The notes: generated by a model from the letters alone, not told the origin. A DNA stretch of 27,491 nt from an uncultured Aquincola sp. (GCA_937883885.1 CAKZXL010000807.1:1-27491); one strand, 5' to 3'. Counted from the first letter of the stretch, positions 1 through 15,238 are shown. Made by a program: numbers and translations.

Positions 1-304
1 TGAGCAGCCAGCGGCTCACCTGGCCGCTGACGGTGGCCTGCGCTTCGACCACCGGCGGGGGCGGGGGCATGCCGGCACGGCCGGGGGCGCCGGGGCGCGG
101 CGGGCGCGCGCCGGGGGCGGCCAACGGCGGCGGCTGGTCGGGGCGAGTGGCCGGGCCGCCGACAGGGCCAGGCTGGCTGGGCGCAGCCACGGGCGGGGGC
201 GCGTCCGGCGTGGCGGGCGCTGCGGGCTGCGCCCAAGCCTGGGTGGTCAGCAGCACGGCGGCGGCGGTGGTGGTCAGGAAGCTGGCAAATCGATGGGCTG
301 TCAT
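1..304 (-). CDS. Secreted Pro/Ala-rich protein, N-terminal part only (cut by window edge)
   Basis: The first 101 codons are visible and the gene runs off the left edge with no stop. The start is the ATG at 304, because an AAGGAG ribosome site (318-313) lies 8 nt upstream; the ATG at 309 is too close and in another frame. Residues 1-25 are a Sec signal peptide: basic MTAHR start, hydrophobic Ala/Leu/Thr core, and a probable cut after AWA. Residues 26-88 are a low-complexity Pro/Ala/Gly linker. From about residue 89 a folded segment begins (VVEAQATVSGQVSRWLL), which recalls the first strand of small OB-fold-like exported proteins; that is a weak family guess. The gene lies downstream of a two-component system on the same strand and has its own apparent sigma-54 promoter, so it is the best candidate target of that system. 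Function unknown. Confidence 0.75.
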   Translation of the reverse strand, partial: MTAHRFASFLTTTAAAVLLTTQAWAQPAAPATPDAPPPVAAPSQPGPVGGPATRPDQPPPLAAPGARPPRPGAPGRAGMPPPPPVVEAQATVSGQVSRWLL

Positions 305-312
305 GGCATTCG

Positions 313-318
313 CTCCTT
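313..318 (-). promoter_or_regulatory. Ribosome binding site of the secreted protein
   Basis: AAGGAG on the minus strand, 8 nt before the ATG at 304. It decides between two closely spaced ATG codons and fits inside the roughly 22-nt leader predicted from the sigma-54 promoter. Confidence 0.8.
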
Positions 319-336
319 GGTGGGTGCGCTTTCCAT

Positions 337-353
337 TCCAAGACGCGTGCCAG
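337..353 (-). promoter_or_regulatory. Sigma-54 (-24/-12) promoter
   Basis: On the minus strand the sequence reads CTGGCACGCGTCTTGGA. The RpoN consensus is YTGGCACGrNNNTTGCW. The -24 block TGGCACG is perfect and the spacing is exact; the only core departure is TTGG for TTGC at -12. With GG at 351-350 as -25/-24, transcription should start near position 326 and give a leader of about 22 nt. The adjacent regulator carries the GAFTGA sigma-54 contact motif, and IHF and activator-like sites lie at the expected distances upstream. No experimental support is available here. Confidence 0.75.
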
Positions 354-369
354 GCGTAAAACTCAATGA

Positions 370-382
370 AATCAATGACTTG
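370..382 (+). promoter_or_regulatory. IHF binding site (exact consensus match)
   Basis: The plus strand reads AATCAATGACTTG, which matches every fixed position of the IHF consensus WATCAANNNNTTR. It is centred about 50 bp upstream of the predicted sigma-54 start site, between the promoter and the half-site array. It sits in an AT-rich pocket of otherwise GC-rich DNA. IHF bending between activator and polymerase is a known feature of sigma-54 promoters. Confidence 0.65.
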
Positions 383-396
383 CGAAGAACAACAAG

Positions 397-473
397 TGTC
401 CGGCTGGATGACCCGCGGACAGCGGGTGTCCGTTTGGCGGACACCTGGCGGACAGGTGTCCGGCGGCTGTCCG
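397..473. promoter_or_regulatory. Array of seven TGTCCG/CGGACA half-sites, probable upstream activator sequence
   Basis: Half-sites begin at 397 (TGTCCG), 416 (CGGACA), 427 (TGTCCG), 438 (CGGACA), 449 (CGGACA), 457 (TGTCCG) and 468 (TGTCCG). The series 416/427/438/449 and the pair 457/468 are 11 bp apart, about one helical turn. Perfect inverted repeats include GTGTCCG-N5-CGGACAC (426-444) and CGGACACCTG-N5-CAGGTGTCCG (438-462). The 6-N5-6 layout resembles that of NtrC-class dimer sites. The array covers about -71 to -147 from the predicted sigma-54 start. It ends 1 bp from the stop codon of the response regulator gene, which is the likely binder (inference). Confidence 0.7.
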
Positions 474-474
474 A

Positions 475-1817
<1,343 letters not shown>

Positions 1818-1833
<16 letters not shown>

Positions 1834-3278
1834 GGCAGCTCCATCGTGAAGCGGGCACCGCCATCGGCCGGTGCCTCATGCCGCAGCTCGCCACCATGGG
1901 CCAGCGCCACCTCGCGCGCCAGCGCCAGGCCCAGGCCGGTGCCGTCGGGCCGGCCGGTGGCAAAGGGCTCGAACAGCTGGCCCTGCAATTCGGGCGGCAC
2001 GCCGGGGCCGTGGTCGCGCACCGTCAGCGTCAACCCGCCGCCGGCCGCCTGGGCGATGGTCAGCGCCACCGTGCTGCCGGCCGGCGCATGGCGCACCGCG
2101 TTGTCCAGCAGGTTGTCGATGGCGCGGGCCAGGTGGTTGGCATCGAGCTGCGCGCACAAAGCTTCAGGCACTTGCAGCGCCAGCTTGACGCCGCGCTGGT
2201 CGGCCTGCCTTTGCGCCGCCGCCAGGCGCTGGTGGCCGAAGTCGGCCAGCCCCACCGGCTGCAGTTGCAGGTTCAGCGGCTGCACCACCGCCAGCAGGCT
2301 TTGCACCAGGCCGTCGAGCCGGCCCACCTGATCGAGGATGAGCTGCAGCGCCTGCGGCTGCCGCTCGGGCGGGCCGGCCAGCGCGTTCTCGGCCTTCAGC
2401 CGCATCGCCGCAATCGGGTTGCGGATCTCGTGCGCGATGCCGCCGGTCATGCGGCCCAGCGCCGCCAGCCGCTGGTCGCGCGAGCGGCTGCGCTCGGCCT
2501 CGCGCAGCTGGCTGCGGGCGGCCTCGAAGCGGGCGCGGTAGCCGTTGAGGCCGCTGATCAGCGCGTCCAGCTCGCGCAGGCCGGTGGGGCTGATGGGCGG
2601 GGCCGCTTCGCTGCCATCGGCCTGGGCCAGCTGGTCGTGCAGCCGCTGCAGGTGGCGCCGGCCGCGCAGCACGATGGTGCCCAGCCACAGGCCCGAGGCC
2701 AGCACGAAGGCCAGCAGCGCGCCCAGGCCCCAGCGCAGGCTGCGCTGAGCGTCCAGCGTGGCCAGCGAGGTGCGGGTCATGGTCCAGGCGGCCAGGTCCT
2801 TGCCCGGCGACTGCAGCGGGCAGGCCGAGACGATCAAGGCCTCGCGCGAGGCGCGCACCACGTCGGTATCGGCCTGCTGGCGGCGCGCCACCACCTGCGA
2901 CAGCGCGGCGATGTGGGCCTGCTCCGCCTCGGGCACGTCGCGCTTGACGCTGGTGCCTTCGTAGGTGGGGTAGGCATAGGCGATGAAGCCCTGCCCCGCG
3001 CGCCACACGCCGCCTTCCACATGCGGTTCGGCCACCAGCACCAGCTGCAGCAGCACTTGCAGCAGGTCGAGCTGCGGCTCGGCCCGTTGCGGGTCGTTCA
3101 ACGACTTGGCATAGCGCTGGGCGATGGCGCCGCAGGAGGCCGCGGCCCGGGCCTGCGCCTGCTCGATCTGCAGGCCGGCGCTGTGCCGGAAGAGCAGCAC
3201 CATCACCATCGCCAGGCCCACGCACACCGTCAGCAGGATCAACCAGAACAGCGTGAGCTGGGCACGCAAGGACTTCAA
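1818..3278 (-). CDS. Membrane sensor histidine kinase of the sigma-54 two-component system
   Basis: 486 residues from the chosen TTG start at 3278. A GGAG (3290-3287) sits 8 nt upstream; an in-frame ATG at 3314 would add 12 residues but lacks a ribosome site. A first membrane helix (about 8-30) and a second (about 184-205) bracket a periplasmic sensor of about 150 residues with no recognised fold. A linker follows, then HisKA with H283 in GGIAHEIRNP, and a HATPase domain with the N-box around NLLDNAVRHA (389-398), G1 DHGPGVP and G2 GTGLGLAL. It should autophosphorylate H283 and pass the phosphate to D52 of the overlapping response regulator. It is divergent from the large hybrid kinase across a 75-bp gap. 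The signal sensed is unknown. Confidence 0.9.
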
Positions 3279-3353
3279 GACGGCAACTCCGGGGACGGCG
3301 GGGGCGCCCAGCATACTGGGCAGGGCGGGTCCGGTGCTTGCCGAGGGGCGCCC
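3279..3353. promoter_or_regulatory. Divergent promoter region with a palindrome (sensor kinase / hybrid kinase)
   Basis: This 75-bp gap separates two divergent kinase genes. Its centre holds the inverted repeat GCCCAG-CATA-CTGGGC (3306-3321), a possible operator acting on both directions. Ribosome-like sites are GGAG (3290-3287, minus) and GAGGGG (about 3342-3347, plus). I see no convincing sigma-70 hexamers, no sigma-54 element and none of the TGTCCG half-sites found at 397-473, so self-regulation through that motif is not supported here. Confidence 0.4.
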
Positions 3354-8607
<5,254 letters not shown>

Positions 8608-8608
<1 letters not shown>

Positions 8609-10254
8609 CACATCGTGGCTGCCTGCGCAGCGGTTTGGGGCCCGTGGGCCGGGTGCATCTCGTCGAGCCAGCCGCGGCGCAGCTCGGGCACCGAGCGTTC
8701 CAGCAGCTGGTAGTAGGGGTGGTGGTCGCCACGGTCGAAGTCGGCGCGGGCCACCTGGGCCAGCTTGCGGCCGTGCTGCATCACCACGATCTCGTCGCAC
8801 ACCGCCTTGACGGTGTGCAGGTCGTGGCTGATGAAGAGGTACGACACGCCCAGCTCGCGCCGCAGCTCGGCGATCAGGTCCAGCACCGCGGCGCCCACCA
8901 CGGTGTCGAGTGCCGAGGTGACTTCGTCGCACAGGATCAGGTCGGGGTCGGCCGCCAGCGCACGGGCCAGGTTCACCCGCTGCTTCTGCCCGCCCGACAG
9001 GCCACCCGGCAGGCGGCCCGCCACGCTGCGCGGCAGCTGCACCAGGTCCAGCAGCTCATGGATGCGCTTTTGCAGCGCGGCGCCGCGCAGGCCCTTGTAG
9101 AACTGCAGCGGCCGGGCCAGGATGCGCTCGATGTGGTGCGAAGGATTGAGCGCGGTGTCGGCCATCTGGAACACGATCTGCACCTGGCGCAGCTCTTCCT
9201 GCGTGCGCTGCGCCACCGTGGGCTTGAGGTAGCGGCCGTTGAACAGGATGTGCCCGGCACTGGGCGCCACCAGCCCGGCCACCGCACGCGCCAGCGTGGT
9301 CTTGCCCGAGCCCGATTCGCCGATGACGCCGATGGCCTGGCCGCGGTACAGCTTGAGGTCGATGTCTTGCAGGATGGGCTTGGCGGGTTGGCCCTGCGCA
9401 TCCAGCGGGCCATAGCCGGCGCACAGGCCGCGCACTTCCAGCAGCAGCTGGCCATCGGCCGACATCGCGCCGCCGCCGCGTGGCACCGGGCGTGCTGCGG
9501 CCAGCAGGCAGCGGGTGTAGTCGGCGGCCGGTGCGTCCAGCAGCTGGCCGGTGGGCGCCAGCTCCTGCATCACGCCATTGCGCAGCACCAGGATGTGGTC
9601 GGCCATCTGCGCCACCACCGCCAGGTCGTGGCTCACGTACACCGCGGTGGCCTGGCGGTCGCGCACCACGCGGCGGAAAGCGCGCAGCACCTCGATCTGC
9701 GTGGTCACGTCCAGCGCGGTGGTGGGCTCGTCCAGGATCACCAGGTCGGGGTCGGCGATCAGCGCCATCGCCGCCATCAGCCGCTGCAACTGGCCGCCCG
9801 ACACCTGGTGCGGATAACGCTCGCCGATGTGCTCGGGGTCGGGCAGCGCCAGTTCGCGGAACAGCTGCACCGCCTTGGCCTCGGCCTCGGCGCGGGGCAT
9901 CAGGTGGTGGATGCACGCCGGCTCCACCACCTGGTCCATCACCGTGCGCGACGGGTTGAAGGAGGCCGCCGCGCTTTGCGCGATGTAGGCCACACGGCGG
10001 CCGCGCAGCGCGCGCTGCTGGGCGGGCGACAGGTGCAGCACGTCGGTCTCGCCGATGCGCACGCTGCCGCCGGTGATGCTGCAGCCATGGCGTGCATAAC
10101 CCATCAGTGCCAGCGCGGTGGTGGTCTTGCCCGAGCCCGATTCACCGATCAGCGCCAGCACCTCGCCGGGCTGGATGTGGAAGCTGAGTCGGTCGACCAG
10201 CGTCTGCCCGCCGGCCTCGATCGTGAGGCCCTGCACCTGTACCGAAGCGCCCAT
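8608..10254 (-). CDS. ABC transporter ATPase with two nucleotide-binding domains (peptide/opine/nickel type)
   Basis: 548 residues made of two fused ATPase domains of the DppD and DppF kinds, as in GsiA and YejF. Domain 1: Walker A GESGSGKTT (38-46), signature VSGGQLQR (151-158), Walker B LVILDEPTT (171-179), switch H209. Domain 2: Walker A GESGSGKTT (312-320), signature LSGGQKQR (419-426), Walker B LILCDEVTS (439-447), switch H478. Both sites look competent. The protein powers uptake through the two permeases encoded just upstream. Start at 10254 overlaps the stop of the permease as TGATG, and its own stop overlaps the start of the dehydrogenase in the same way. Substrate choice lies with the binding protein, so this gene does not identify the cargo. 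Confidence 0.93.
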
Positions 10255-11225
10255 CAGCGTGCTCCCCGTTCCCTGGCCAGGCGGCCGGGGAGGTTGTCGA
10301 TGACCAGGTTCACCGCGATGGTGAGGCTGGCGATGGCAAAGGCCGGGGCCAGCACCGCGGCGCGGCCGTCGGCCAGCGCGCCGATGTTCTCGCGCACCAG
10401 CGAACCCCAGTCGGCGGCCGGCGGCTGCACGCCCAGGCCCAGGAAGCTCAGGCCCGCCAGCAGCAGCACGATGTAGACGAAGCGCAGGCCCAGGTCGGCC
10501 AGCATCGGGCCCACGATGTTGGGCGCGATCTCGCGCAGCATGATGTAGAGCGTGCCCTCGCCCCGGCTGCGGGCCACGGTCACGTAGTCCATCGCATTGA
10601 TGTTGACCGCCAGCGAGCGGGCGATGCGGTAGGCCCCCGGCACGTAGATGATGGCCGCGGTGGCCACCAGCACCCCGATGGAAGAGCCGAAGCCCGCGAC
10701 GATGATCAGCGCGAACATCTTGCTGGGAATGGCGGTGAGCGTGTCCAGCGTGCGGCTCAGCACCGCATCCACCCAGCCGCCGGTGGCCGCGGCCAGCAGC
10801 GCCAGCGAGGTGCCGATGCCGCTGGCCAGCAGCGTGGCCAGCAGGGCCACGCCCACGGTGTAGCGGGCACCTTCGATCACCCGCGCCAGCATGTCGCGGC
10901 CCAGGTAGTCGGTGCCCAGCCAGTGCTGCGTGCTGGCCGGCGCGAATACGCCGCCGTTGCCCATCGCCGCCATGTCGTGCTGCAACAGGCTGGGGCCGAA
11001 GGCGGCCGCCAGCAGCCAGAACAGCAGCACCGCAGCGCCCAGCAGGCCGCCTGCGTTGAAGCGGCGCCGCCGGCGGGGTTGTGTGGTGGCAGGGGCTTCC
11101 GCCGGCAAGGTGGGGGCCGGCACGGGCCGGGCGGGGCCGGCCGGCAGCCCCAGGGCGGCCGGTGCCGCCGCGGTGGTGGTGGTGTTCATCGCAGGCGCTC
11201 TTTCCTCGACGGCTGGCATGGTCAT
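10254..11225 (-). CDS. ABC transporter permease, DppC-like
   Basis: 323 residues from the ATG at 11225, which overlaps the stop of the other permease as ATGA. An internal ATG at 11189 (MNTTTT), preceded by GAGGAAAG, is a fair alternative and would drop 12 residues. The N-terminus is a long Ala/Pro-rich cytosolic tail ending in RRRRR (about residues 49-53). Then come a membrane helix, the family motif GTDYLGRDML and several more helices. The ATPase-coupling loop lies around VARSRGEGTLYIMLREIAPN, and the C-terminus contains FLGLGVQPP and WG. It forms the inner-membrane channel with the DppB-like protein. The extended tail is longer than in E. coli DppC and may reflect the upstream start choice. 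Confidence 0.9.
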   Translation of the reverse strand: MTMPAVEERAPAMNTTTTAAAPAALGLPAGPARPVPAPTLPAEAPATTQPRRRRRFNAGGLLGAAVLLFWLLAAAFGPSLLQHDMAAMGNGGVFAPASTQHWLGTDYLGRDMLARVIEGARYTVGVALLATLLASGIGTSLALLAAATGGWVDAVLSRTLDTLTAIPSKMFALIIVAGFGSSIGVLVATAAIIYVPGAYRIARSLAVNINAMDYVTVARSRGEGTLYIMLREIAPNIVGPMLADLGLRFVYIVLLLAGLSFLGLGVQPPAADWGSLVRENIGALADGRAAVLAPAFAIASLTIAVNLVIDNLPGRLARERGAR

Positions 11226-12178
11226 TGGTGCCGCAGGCGCGGGTTGGCCACGATGGCGCACAGGTCGGCCAGCGTGACGAGCAGCAGGTAGCCGGTGCAG
11301 AAGATCATGGCGCAGGCCAGCACCAGCGGCATGTCGCGCTGGCTGACGCCATCGACCATCAGCTTGGCGATGCCGGGGTAGTTGAAGATGGTCTCGATGA
11401 TGATGACCCCGCCCAGCAGGTACGACAGGCTCAGCGCCACCGCATTGGCGATGGGCCCGATGGCATTGGGCAGCGCATGGGCCAGCACCATGCGCATCGG
11501 CGAGGCGCCCTTGAGCCGCACCATCTCGATGTAGGGCGCTTCCAGCTGGTCGATCACCGCGGCGCGGGTCATGCGCATCATCTGCGCCACGATCACGCAG
11601 CACAGGCTGAGCACCGGCATCGCAAAGGCCTTGAGCATCTGGCCGAGCGAGTCGATCTCGGACACGTACGACAGCGCCGGCAGCCAGCGCAGCTTGACCG
11701 CGAACACCAGCACCGCCAGCGTGGCCACCAGGAACTCGGGCACCGACACCACGCCCACCGCGGCCGACGAAGCCGCGCGGTCGAACCAGGAGCCGCGCCA
11801 CACCGCCGAGGCAATGCCCAGCGTCAGCGCGATGGGCACCGAGAACAGCGCGGTAACGGCGGCCAGCAGCAGCGAGTTGGGCAACCGGCTGGCCACCAGT
11901 TCGGCCACCGGCATCTGCGTGACCGAGCTGGTGCCGGGGTTGCCGGTGACCAGGCCGGCCAGCCAGCGGCCGTAGCGCACCGGGCCGGGCACGTCCAGGC
12001 CCATCTGGGCGCGCAGGGCGGCCAGCGCTTCGGGTGTGGCTTCCTGGCCCAGCTGTTCCTGCGCCGCGTCGCCCGGCAGCACCGAGGTGATGGCGAACAC
12101 CACCACCGACACCGCCAGCAGCGACAGCAGCGCCAGCGCCACCCGCTGGCCCAGCAGCTTGAAGATCAAGAGGTTCAT
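11222..12178 (-). CDS. ABC transporter permease, DppB-like
   Basis: 318 residues. The N-terminal helix (LLSLLAVSVVVFAITSVLPGD) with the PGD motif is the mark of DppB/OppB-type permeases. About six membrane helices follow, with the coupling loop around MVRLKGASPMRMVLAHALPN and the late motif IFNYPGIAKL. An AGGAG site (12191-12187) lies 8 nt before the ATG at 12178. It is 56 nt downstream of the binding-protein gene and overlaps the next permease by 4 nt (ATGA). It pairs with that permease to form the membrane channel. No odd features apart from a shorter C-terminal tail. Confidence 0.93.
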   Translation of the reverse strand: MNLLIFKLLGQRVALALLSLLAVSVVVFAITSVLPGDAAQEQLGQEATPEALAALRAQMGLDVPGPVRYGRWLAGLVTGNPGTSSVTQMPVAELVASRLPNSLLLAAVTALFSVPIALTLGIASAVWRGSWFDRAASSAAVGVVSVPEFLVATLAVLVFAVKLRWLPALSYVSEIDSLGQMLKAFAMPVLSLCCVIVAQMMRMTRAAVIDQLEAPYIEMVRLKGASPMRMVLAHALPNAIGPIANAVALSLSYLLGGVIIIETIFNYPGIAKLMVDGVSQRDMPLVLACAMIFCTGYLLLVTLADLCAIVANPRLRHQ

Positions 12179-12234
12179 CGGCGGCGCTCCTGGCGTGCGG
12201 CTTGGAAGTGCGGCGTGGAAGGCGCGAAGAAGCG

Positions 12235-13851
12235 TCAGGCTTCCAGCCAGACGTTCTCGGCGAACGAGTAACCCATCAGCCCGCCCAGCGGGATGGGCGA
12301 CAGGCCCTTCAACTTGCTGCTGTGCCCGTCGATGCTGGCCAGGAACAGCGGGATGCCGATGCCGGCTTCCTGGTGGATCATGGTTTGCATGTCGGCGTAC
12401 ATCTGCTTGCGCTTGGCGAGGTCGGTTTCGGCACGGGAGGCCAGCAGCAGCTGGTCGAACTTGTCGCTCTTCCAGCGAGATTCGTTCCAGGCTGCGTCCG
12501 ACTTGAAGAACTGGGTCAGCAGCGTGTCGGCGCTGGGGCGCGGGTTCACGTTGCCAAAGCCCACCGGGCTGTTGAGCCAGTGGTTCGACCAGTAGCCGTC
12601 GGCCGGCATGCGCTTGACGTCCAGGTCCAGGCCGATGCGCTGCGCGGCCTGCTGCATCACCAGCGCGAACTCGGTCGAGTACATGGCCGCCGGTGAGGTG
12701 ACCACCGGCACCTTGCCGGTGACGCCCGACTTCTGCAGGTGGAACTTGGCCTTGTCGAGGTCGAAGGTACGCTGCGGCAGGCCGGCGAAGTAAAAGCGGT
12801 TGGTGGGGTCGATCGGCTGGTCGTTGGCCAGCACCGCATGGTCCAGCGCCACCGACTTCTTCATCTGCTCGCGGTCGAACAGGTGCTTCATTGCCAGGAT
12901 GAAGTCGGGGTTGCTGCCCGGCCCCATGTCCTTGCGCATGATGAGGTCGGAGTACTGGCCCGACTGGGTGACGAAGATGCCGTAGCCGGGCGTGTCCTTG
13001 ACCCGCGCCACCGAGCGCGGATTGACCGAGGCCACCAGGTCCATGCCGCCCGACAGCAGCGCATTGACGCGGGCGCCCTCGTCGCCGATGCCGACGAACT
13101 CGATCTCGTCCAGGTAGGGCTTGCCGGGCTTCCAGTAGCCCTCGTTGCGCACCATCACCGACCGCACACCGGGCTTGAACTCCTTGAGCTTGTAGGGCCC
13201 GGTGCCGATGCCGGCGGCGAAGTCGGTGGTGCCTTCCTTGACGATGTGGAAGTGGAAGGTGCCCAGAATCACCGGCAGGTCGGCGTTGGGGGCGGTGAGC
13301 ACCACCGTCACCTCGTTCGGGCCGCTGGCTTTGACGCTCTCGATCTGGTCGGCCAGCACCTTGGCCTTGGAGGCGGTGGCCGGGTCCTTGTGGCGCAGCA
13401 GCGAGAACACCACGTCGGCCGGCGCCAGCGCCTTGCCGTCATGGAAGGTGACACCCTTGCGCAGCGTGAACACCCAGGTCTTGGCGTCCTTGGTGTTGAA
13501 CGATTCGGCCAGCGCCGGCTGCGGCGTGAGGCTGCCGTCGAGCGCGAACAAGCCGTTGTACAGCATGGTGCCGCGCGAGTAGTCGGTCTGGTTCGACTGC
13601 TTGGCCGGGTCCAGCGTGTCGGTCACGGCCGCGGTGGCGCCGGCCACGCGGATCTTGCCGCCGCGCCGCGGCGTCTGCGCATGGGCGGACACCGCCACGC
13701 CCGCCAGGCCCCCTGCCAGCGTGGCCTGCATGCCGCCGGCCACCAGCATCGCCAGGATGTCGCGGCGGGTGGCGCCGCGCCGCAGCGCGTCCATCATGCG
13801 CAGGCTGTCGCCGGGGCCAACGAGTTGCGCGAGCTTGTTGCGGTCGCTCAT
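12235..13851 (-). CDS. Periplasmic substrate-binding protein of the ABC importer (SBP_bac_5, Tat-exported)
   Basis: 538 residues, normal length for peptide/opine/nickel binding proteins. The N-terminus carries a twin-arginine signal: R29-R30 within TRRDILAML, a hydrophobic stretch and a probable cut after AHA (residue 58). The mature protein shows family landmarks, including the early LDPAKQSN segment, LAESF, WVFTLRKGVTFHDG and GTGPYKL. It should bind the imported compound in the periplasm and deliver it to the permeases encoded downstream. The start at 13851 has an AGGAG site 9 nt upstream (13865-13861). Flanking genes for amine oxidase and semialdehyde dehydrogenase point to an amine or opine-like ligand, but the binding site cannot be read by eye. 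Tat export suggests folding before export, as seen in some Burkholderiales homologues. Confidence 0.92.
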   Translation of the reverse strand: MSDRNKLAQLVGPGDSLRMMDALRRGATRRDILAMLVAGGMQATLAGGLAGVAVSAHAQTPRRGGKIRVAGATAAVTDTLDPAKQSNQTDYSRGTMLYNGLFALDGSLTPQPALAESFNTKDAKTWVFTLRKGVTFHDGKALAPADVVFSLLRHKDPATASKAKVLADQIESVKASGPNEVTVVLTAPNADLPVILGTFHFHIVKEGTTDFAAGIGTGPYKLKEFKPGVRSVMVRNEGYWKPGKPYLDEIEFVGIGDEGARVNALLSGGMDLVASVNPRSVARVKDTPGYGIFVTQSGQYSDLIMRKDMGPGSNPDFILAMKHLFDREQMKKSVALDHAVLANDQPIDPTNRFYFAGLPQRTFDLDKAKFHLQKSGVTGKVPVVTSPAAMYSTEFALVMQQAAQRIGLDLDVKRMPADGYWSNHWLNSPVGFGNVNPRPSADTLLTQFFKSDAAWNESRWKSDKFDQLLLASRAETDLAKRKQMYADMQTMIHQEAGIGIPLFLASIDGHSSKLKGLSPIPLGGLMGYSFAENVWLEA

Positions 13852-13917
13852 GTTTGCATGCTCCTGAGAAGGTCGAGGTGGGTGGCGGACGAACGGGAAC
13901 GGGATCGGAAACGGGTA

Positions 13918-15210
13918 TCAGGCCAGGCGGTCTTTGAGGCGGTAGTACAGGCCCACCGCGGGCAGGAACCAGGGCGGGCCGAAGTGGCCGGGAATGGCGG
14001 GCCAATGGCGGCCCTGCCAGGGGTTGGCGGCGGCATCGCCGGCCATCACGCGGGCCATGCAGTCGCCCATGTGCACCGACATCTGGGTGCCATGGCCGCT
14101 GTAGCCCATCGAGTAGAAAAGGCCGTCGCGCTCGCCAGCATGCGGCAGGCGGTCCTGCGTCATGTCGACCAGGCCGCCCCAGCAGTAGTCCAGGCGCACC
14201 TCGCCCAGTTGCGGAAAGGTCTCGGCCAGGCCCTGGCGCAGAATCTCGCCGCTGGCCGCGTCGGACTGCGGGCTGCTGATGGCAAAGCGCGCCCGGCCGC
14301 CGAACACCAGCCGGTGGTCGGCCGTGAGCCGGAAGTAGTGGTGGATGTTGGCCACCGTGGTGTAGGTGCGGCGCCCGGCCAGCAGCGCCTGCGCCCGTTC
14401 GGCGCCCAGCGGCTCGGTCACCACGATGAAGCTGCCGATGGGCACGATGCGCCGCCGCAGCCAGCCGAAGCTGCCGTAGCCGCCATGCCGCGTGGCACCG
14501 GTGGCCACCAGCACCTGGGCGGCCTTCACCGTGCCGCGGGCGGTGTGCACCTGGTGCGCCTGGCTGCGGCCGATGCGCTGCAGCCGCTGCACCTCGGTGC
14601 CCAGCGCGATCTGCGCGCCATGGCGCTGCGCCGCCTCGGCCAGGCCGCGGGCGAAGCGGCCCATGTGCATCTGGCCGCTGCGCTTGTACAGCAGCCCGCC
14701 GTGGAAGCGATCGCTCTGCACCTCGGCGCGCACGCGGTCGGCGCCCAGCACTTCCACGTCGGTGTCCACGCCGTCGCGCACCAGCCGCTCGGCGCTGCGG
14801 GCCAGCGCGTCCAGGTGCTGCGGGCGGGTGGCCAGCTTGAGCTTGCCGTGGCGCAGGAAGTCGCAGTCGATGGCTTCTTCAGCCACCACGCGGGCCACGC
14901 TGTCCACCGCCGCGTCGTAGGCGTGGTACCAGCGGCGCGCGGTCTCGGGGCCCACCTTGGCGGCCACCTCGGCATAGTCCACCGCCAGGCCGTTGTTCAC
15001 ATGGCCGCCGTTGCGGCCCGAGGCTTCGGCGGCCACGCGCTGGCCGGCTTCCAGCACCAGCACGCGGGCACCGCGGCGGGCCAGTGCCCGGGCGGCCGAC
15101 AGGCCGGTGAAGCCGGCGCCGACGATGGCCACGTCCACCTGCGCGGGCAGGGACTGCGGCGCCGGCGTGAAGGCCGGGGCGGAGTCGGTCCAGTAGGCGT
15201 CCAGCTTCAT
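13918..15210 (-). CDS. FAD-dependent amine/amino-acid oxidoreductase (DAO fold, PuuB/OrdL-like)
   Basis: 430 residues. The FAD-binding Rossmann motif is VAIVGAGFTGLSAA (about 27-40), followed by VLVLEAG, where the acid contacts FAD ribose. The ASGRNGGH run and the late MGYSGHGTQMS segment are typical of the PuuB/OrdL branch of the DadA-like family. PuuB oxidises gamma-glutamylputrescine to the aldehyde; relatives act on other secondary amines or amino acids. An aldehyde dehydrogenase upstream and a semialdehyde dehydrogenase downstream would handle such products. No gamma-glutamylputrescine synthetase (PuuA) or hydrolase (PuuD) is in the window, so the classical Puu pathway is not shown. The start at 15210 has no clear ribosome site and lies 28 nt after the HAD gene, suggesting coupling. 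Confidence 0.85.
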   Translation of the reverse strand: MKLDAYWTDSAPAFTPAPQSLPAQVDVAIVGAGFTGLSAARALARRGARVLVLEAGQRVAAEASGRNGGHVNNGLAVDYAEVAAKVGPETARRWYHAYDAAVDSVARVVAEEAIDCDFLRHGKLKLATRPQHLDALARSAERLVRDGVDTDVEVLGADRVRAEVQSDRFHGGLLYKRSGQMHMGRFARGLAEAAQRHGAQIALGTEVQRLQRIGRSQAHQVHTARGTVKAAQVLVATGATRHGGYGSFGWLRRRIVPIGSFIVVTEPLGAERAQALLAGRRTYTTVANIHHYFRLTADHRLVFGGRARFAISSPQSDAASGEILRQGLAETFPQLGEVRLDYCWGGLVDMTQDRLPHAGERDGLFYSMGYSGHGTQMSVHMGDCMARVMAGDAAANPWQGRHWPAIPGHFGPPWFLPAVGLYYRLKDRLA

Positions 15211-15238
15211 GGGGCTCGGGGCTTGGGCCGTTGAAGGC

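Noticed and set aside
33..359. Gly-rich plus-strand frame at the left end
   Set aside because: It is antisense to a signal-peptide gene with a good ribosome site and sigma-54 promoter, and is only a Gly/Ala run.
397..473. Repeated TGTCCG units considered as a small CRISPR array or iterons of an origin
   Set aside because: Units are 6 bp in alternating orientation with 5-bp gaps, too short for CRISPR; no Rep gene or AT-rich unwinding region is nearby, and an activator array explains them better.
1878..3353. Plus-strand extension upstream of the hybrid kinase start
   Set aside because: It is antisense to the sensor kinase, has low-complexity composition and no domain; the family N-terminus begins near 3354.
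8635..10476. 613-codon plus-strand open frame opposite the ABC ATPase
   Set aside because: Shadow frame; the opposite strand has two full sets of ATPase motifs.
13852..13917. Short CCCGTT repeats between the binding protein and FAD oxidoreductase genes
   Set aside because: Three imperfect 6-bp copies in 30 bp of GC-rich DNA are within what chance allows, and no symmetry or spacing supports an operator.
12739..15234. 831-codon plus-strand open frame opposite the binding protein and FAD oxidoreductase genes
   Set aside because: His/Val/Gly/Gln-rich composition without motifs; both minus-strand genes have ribosome sites or clear families.
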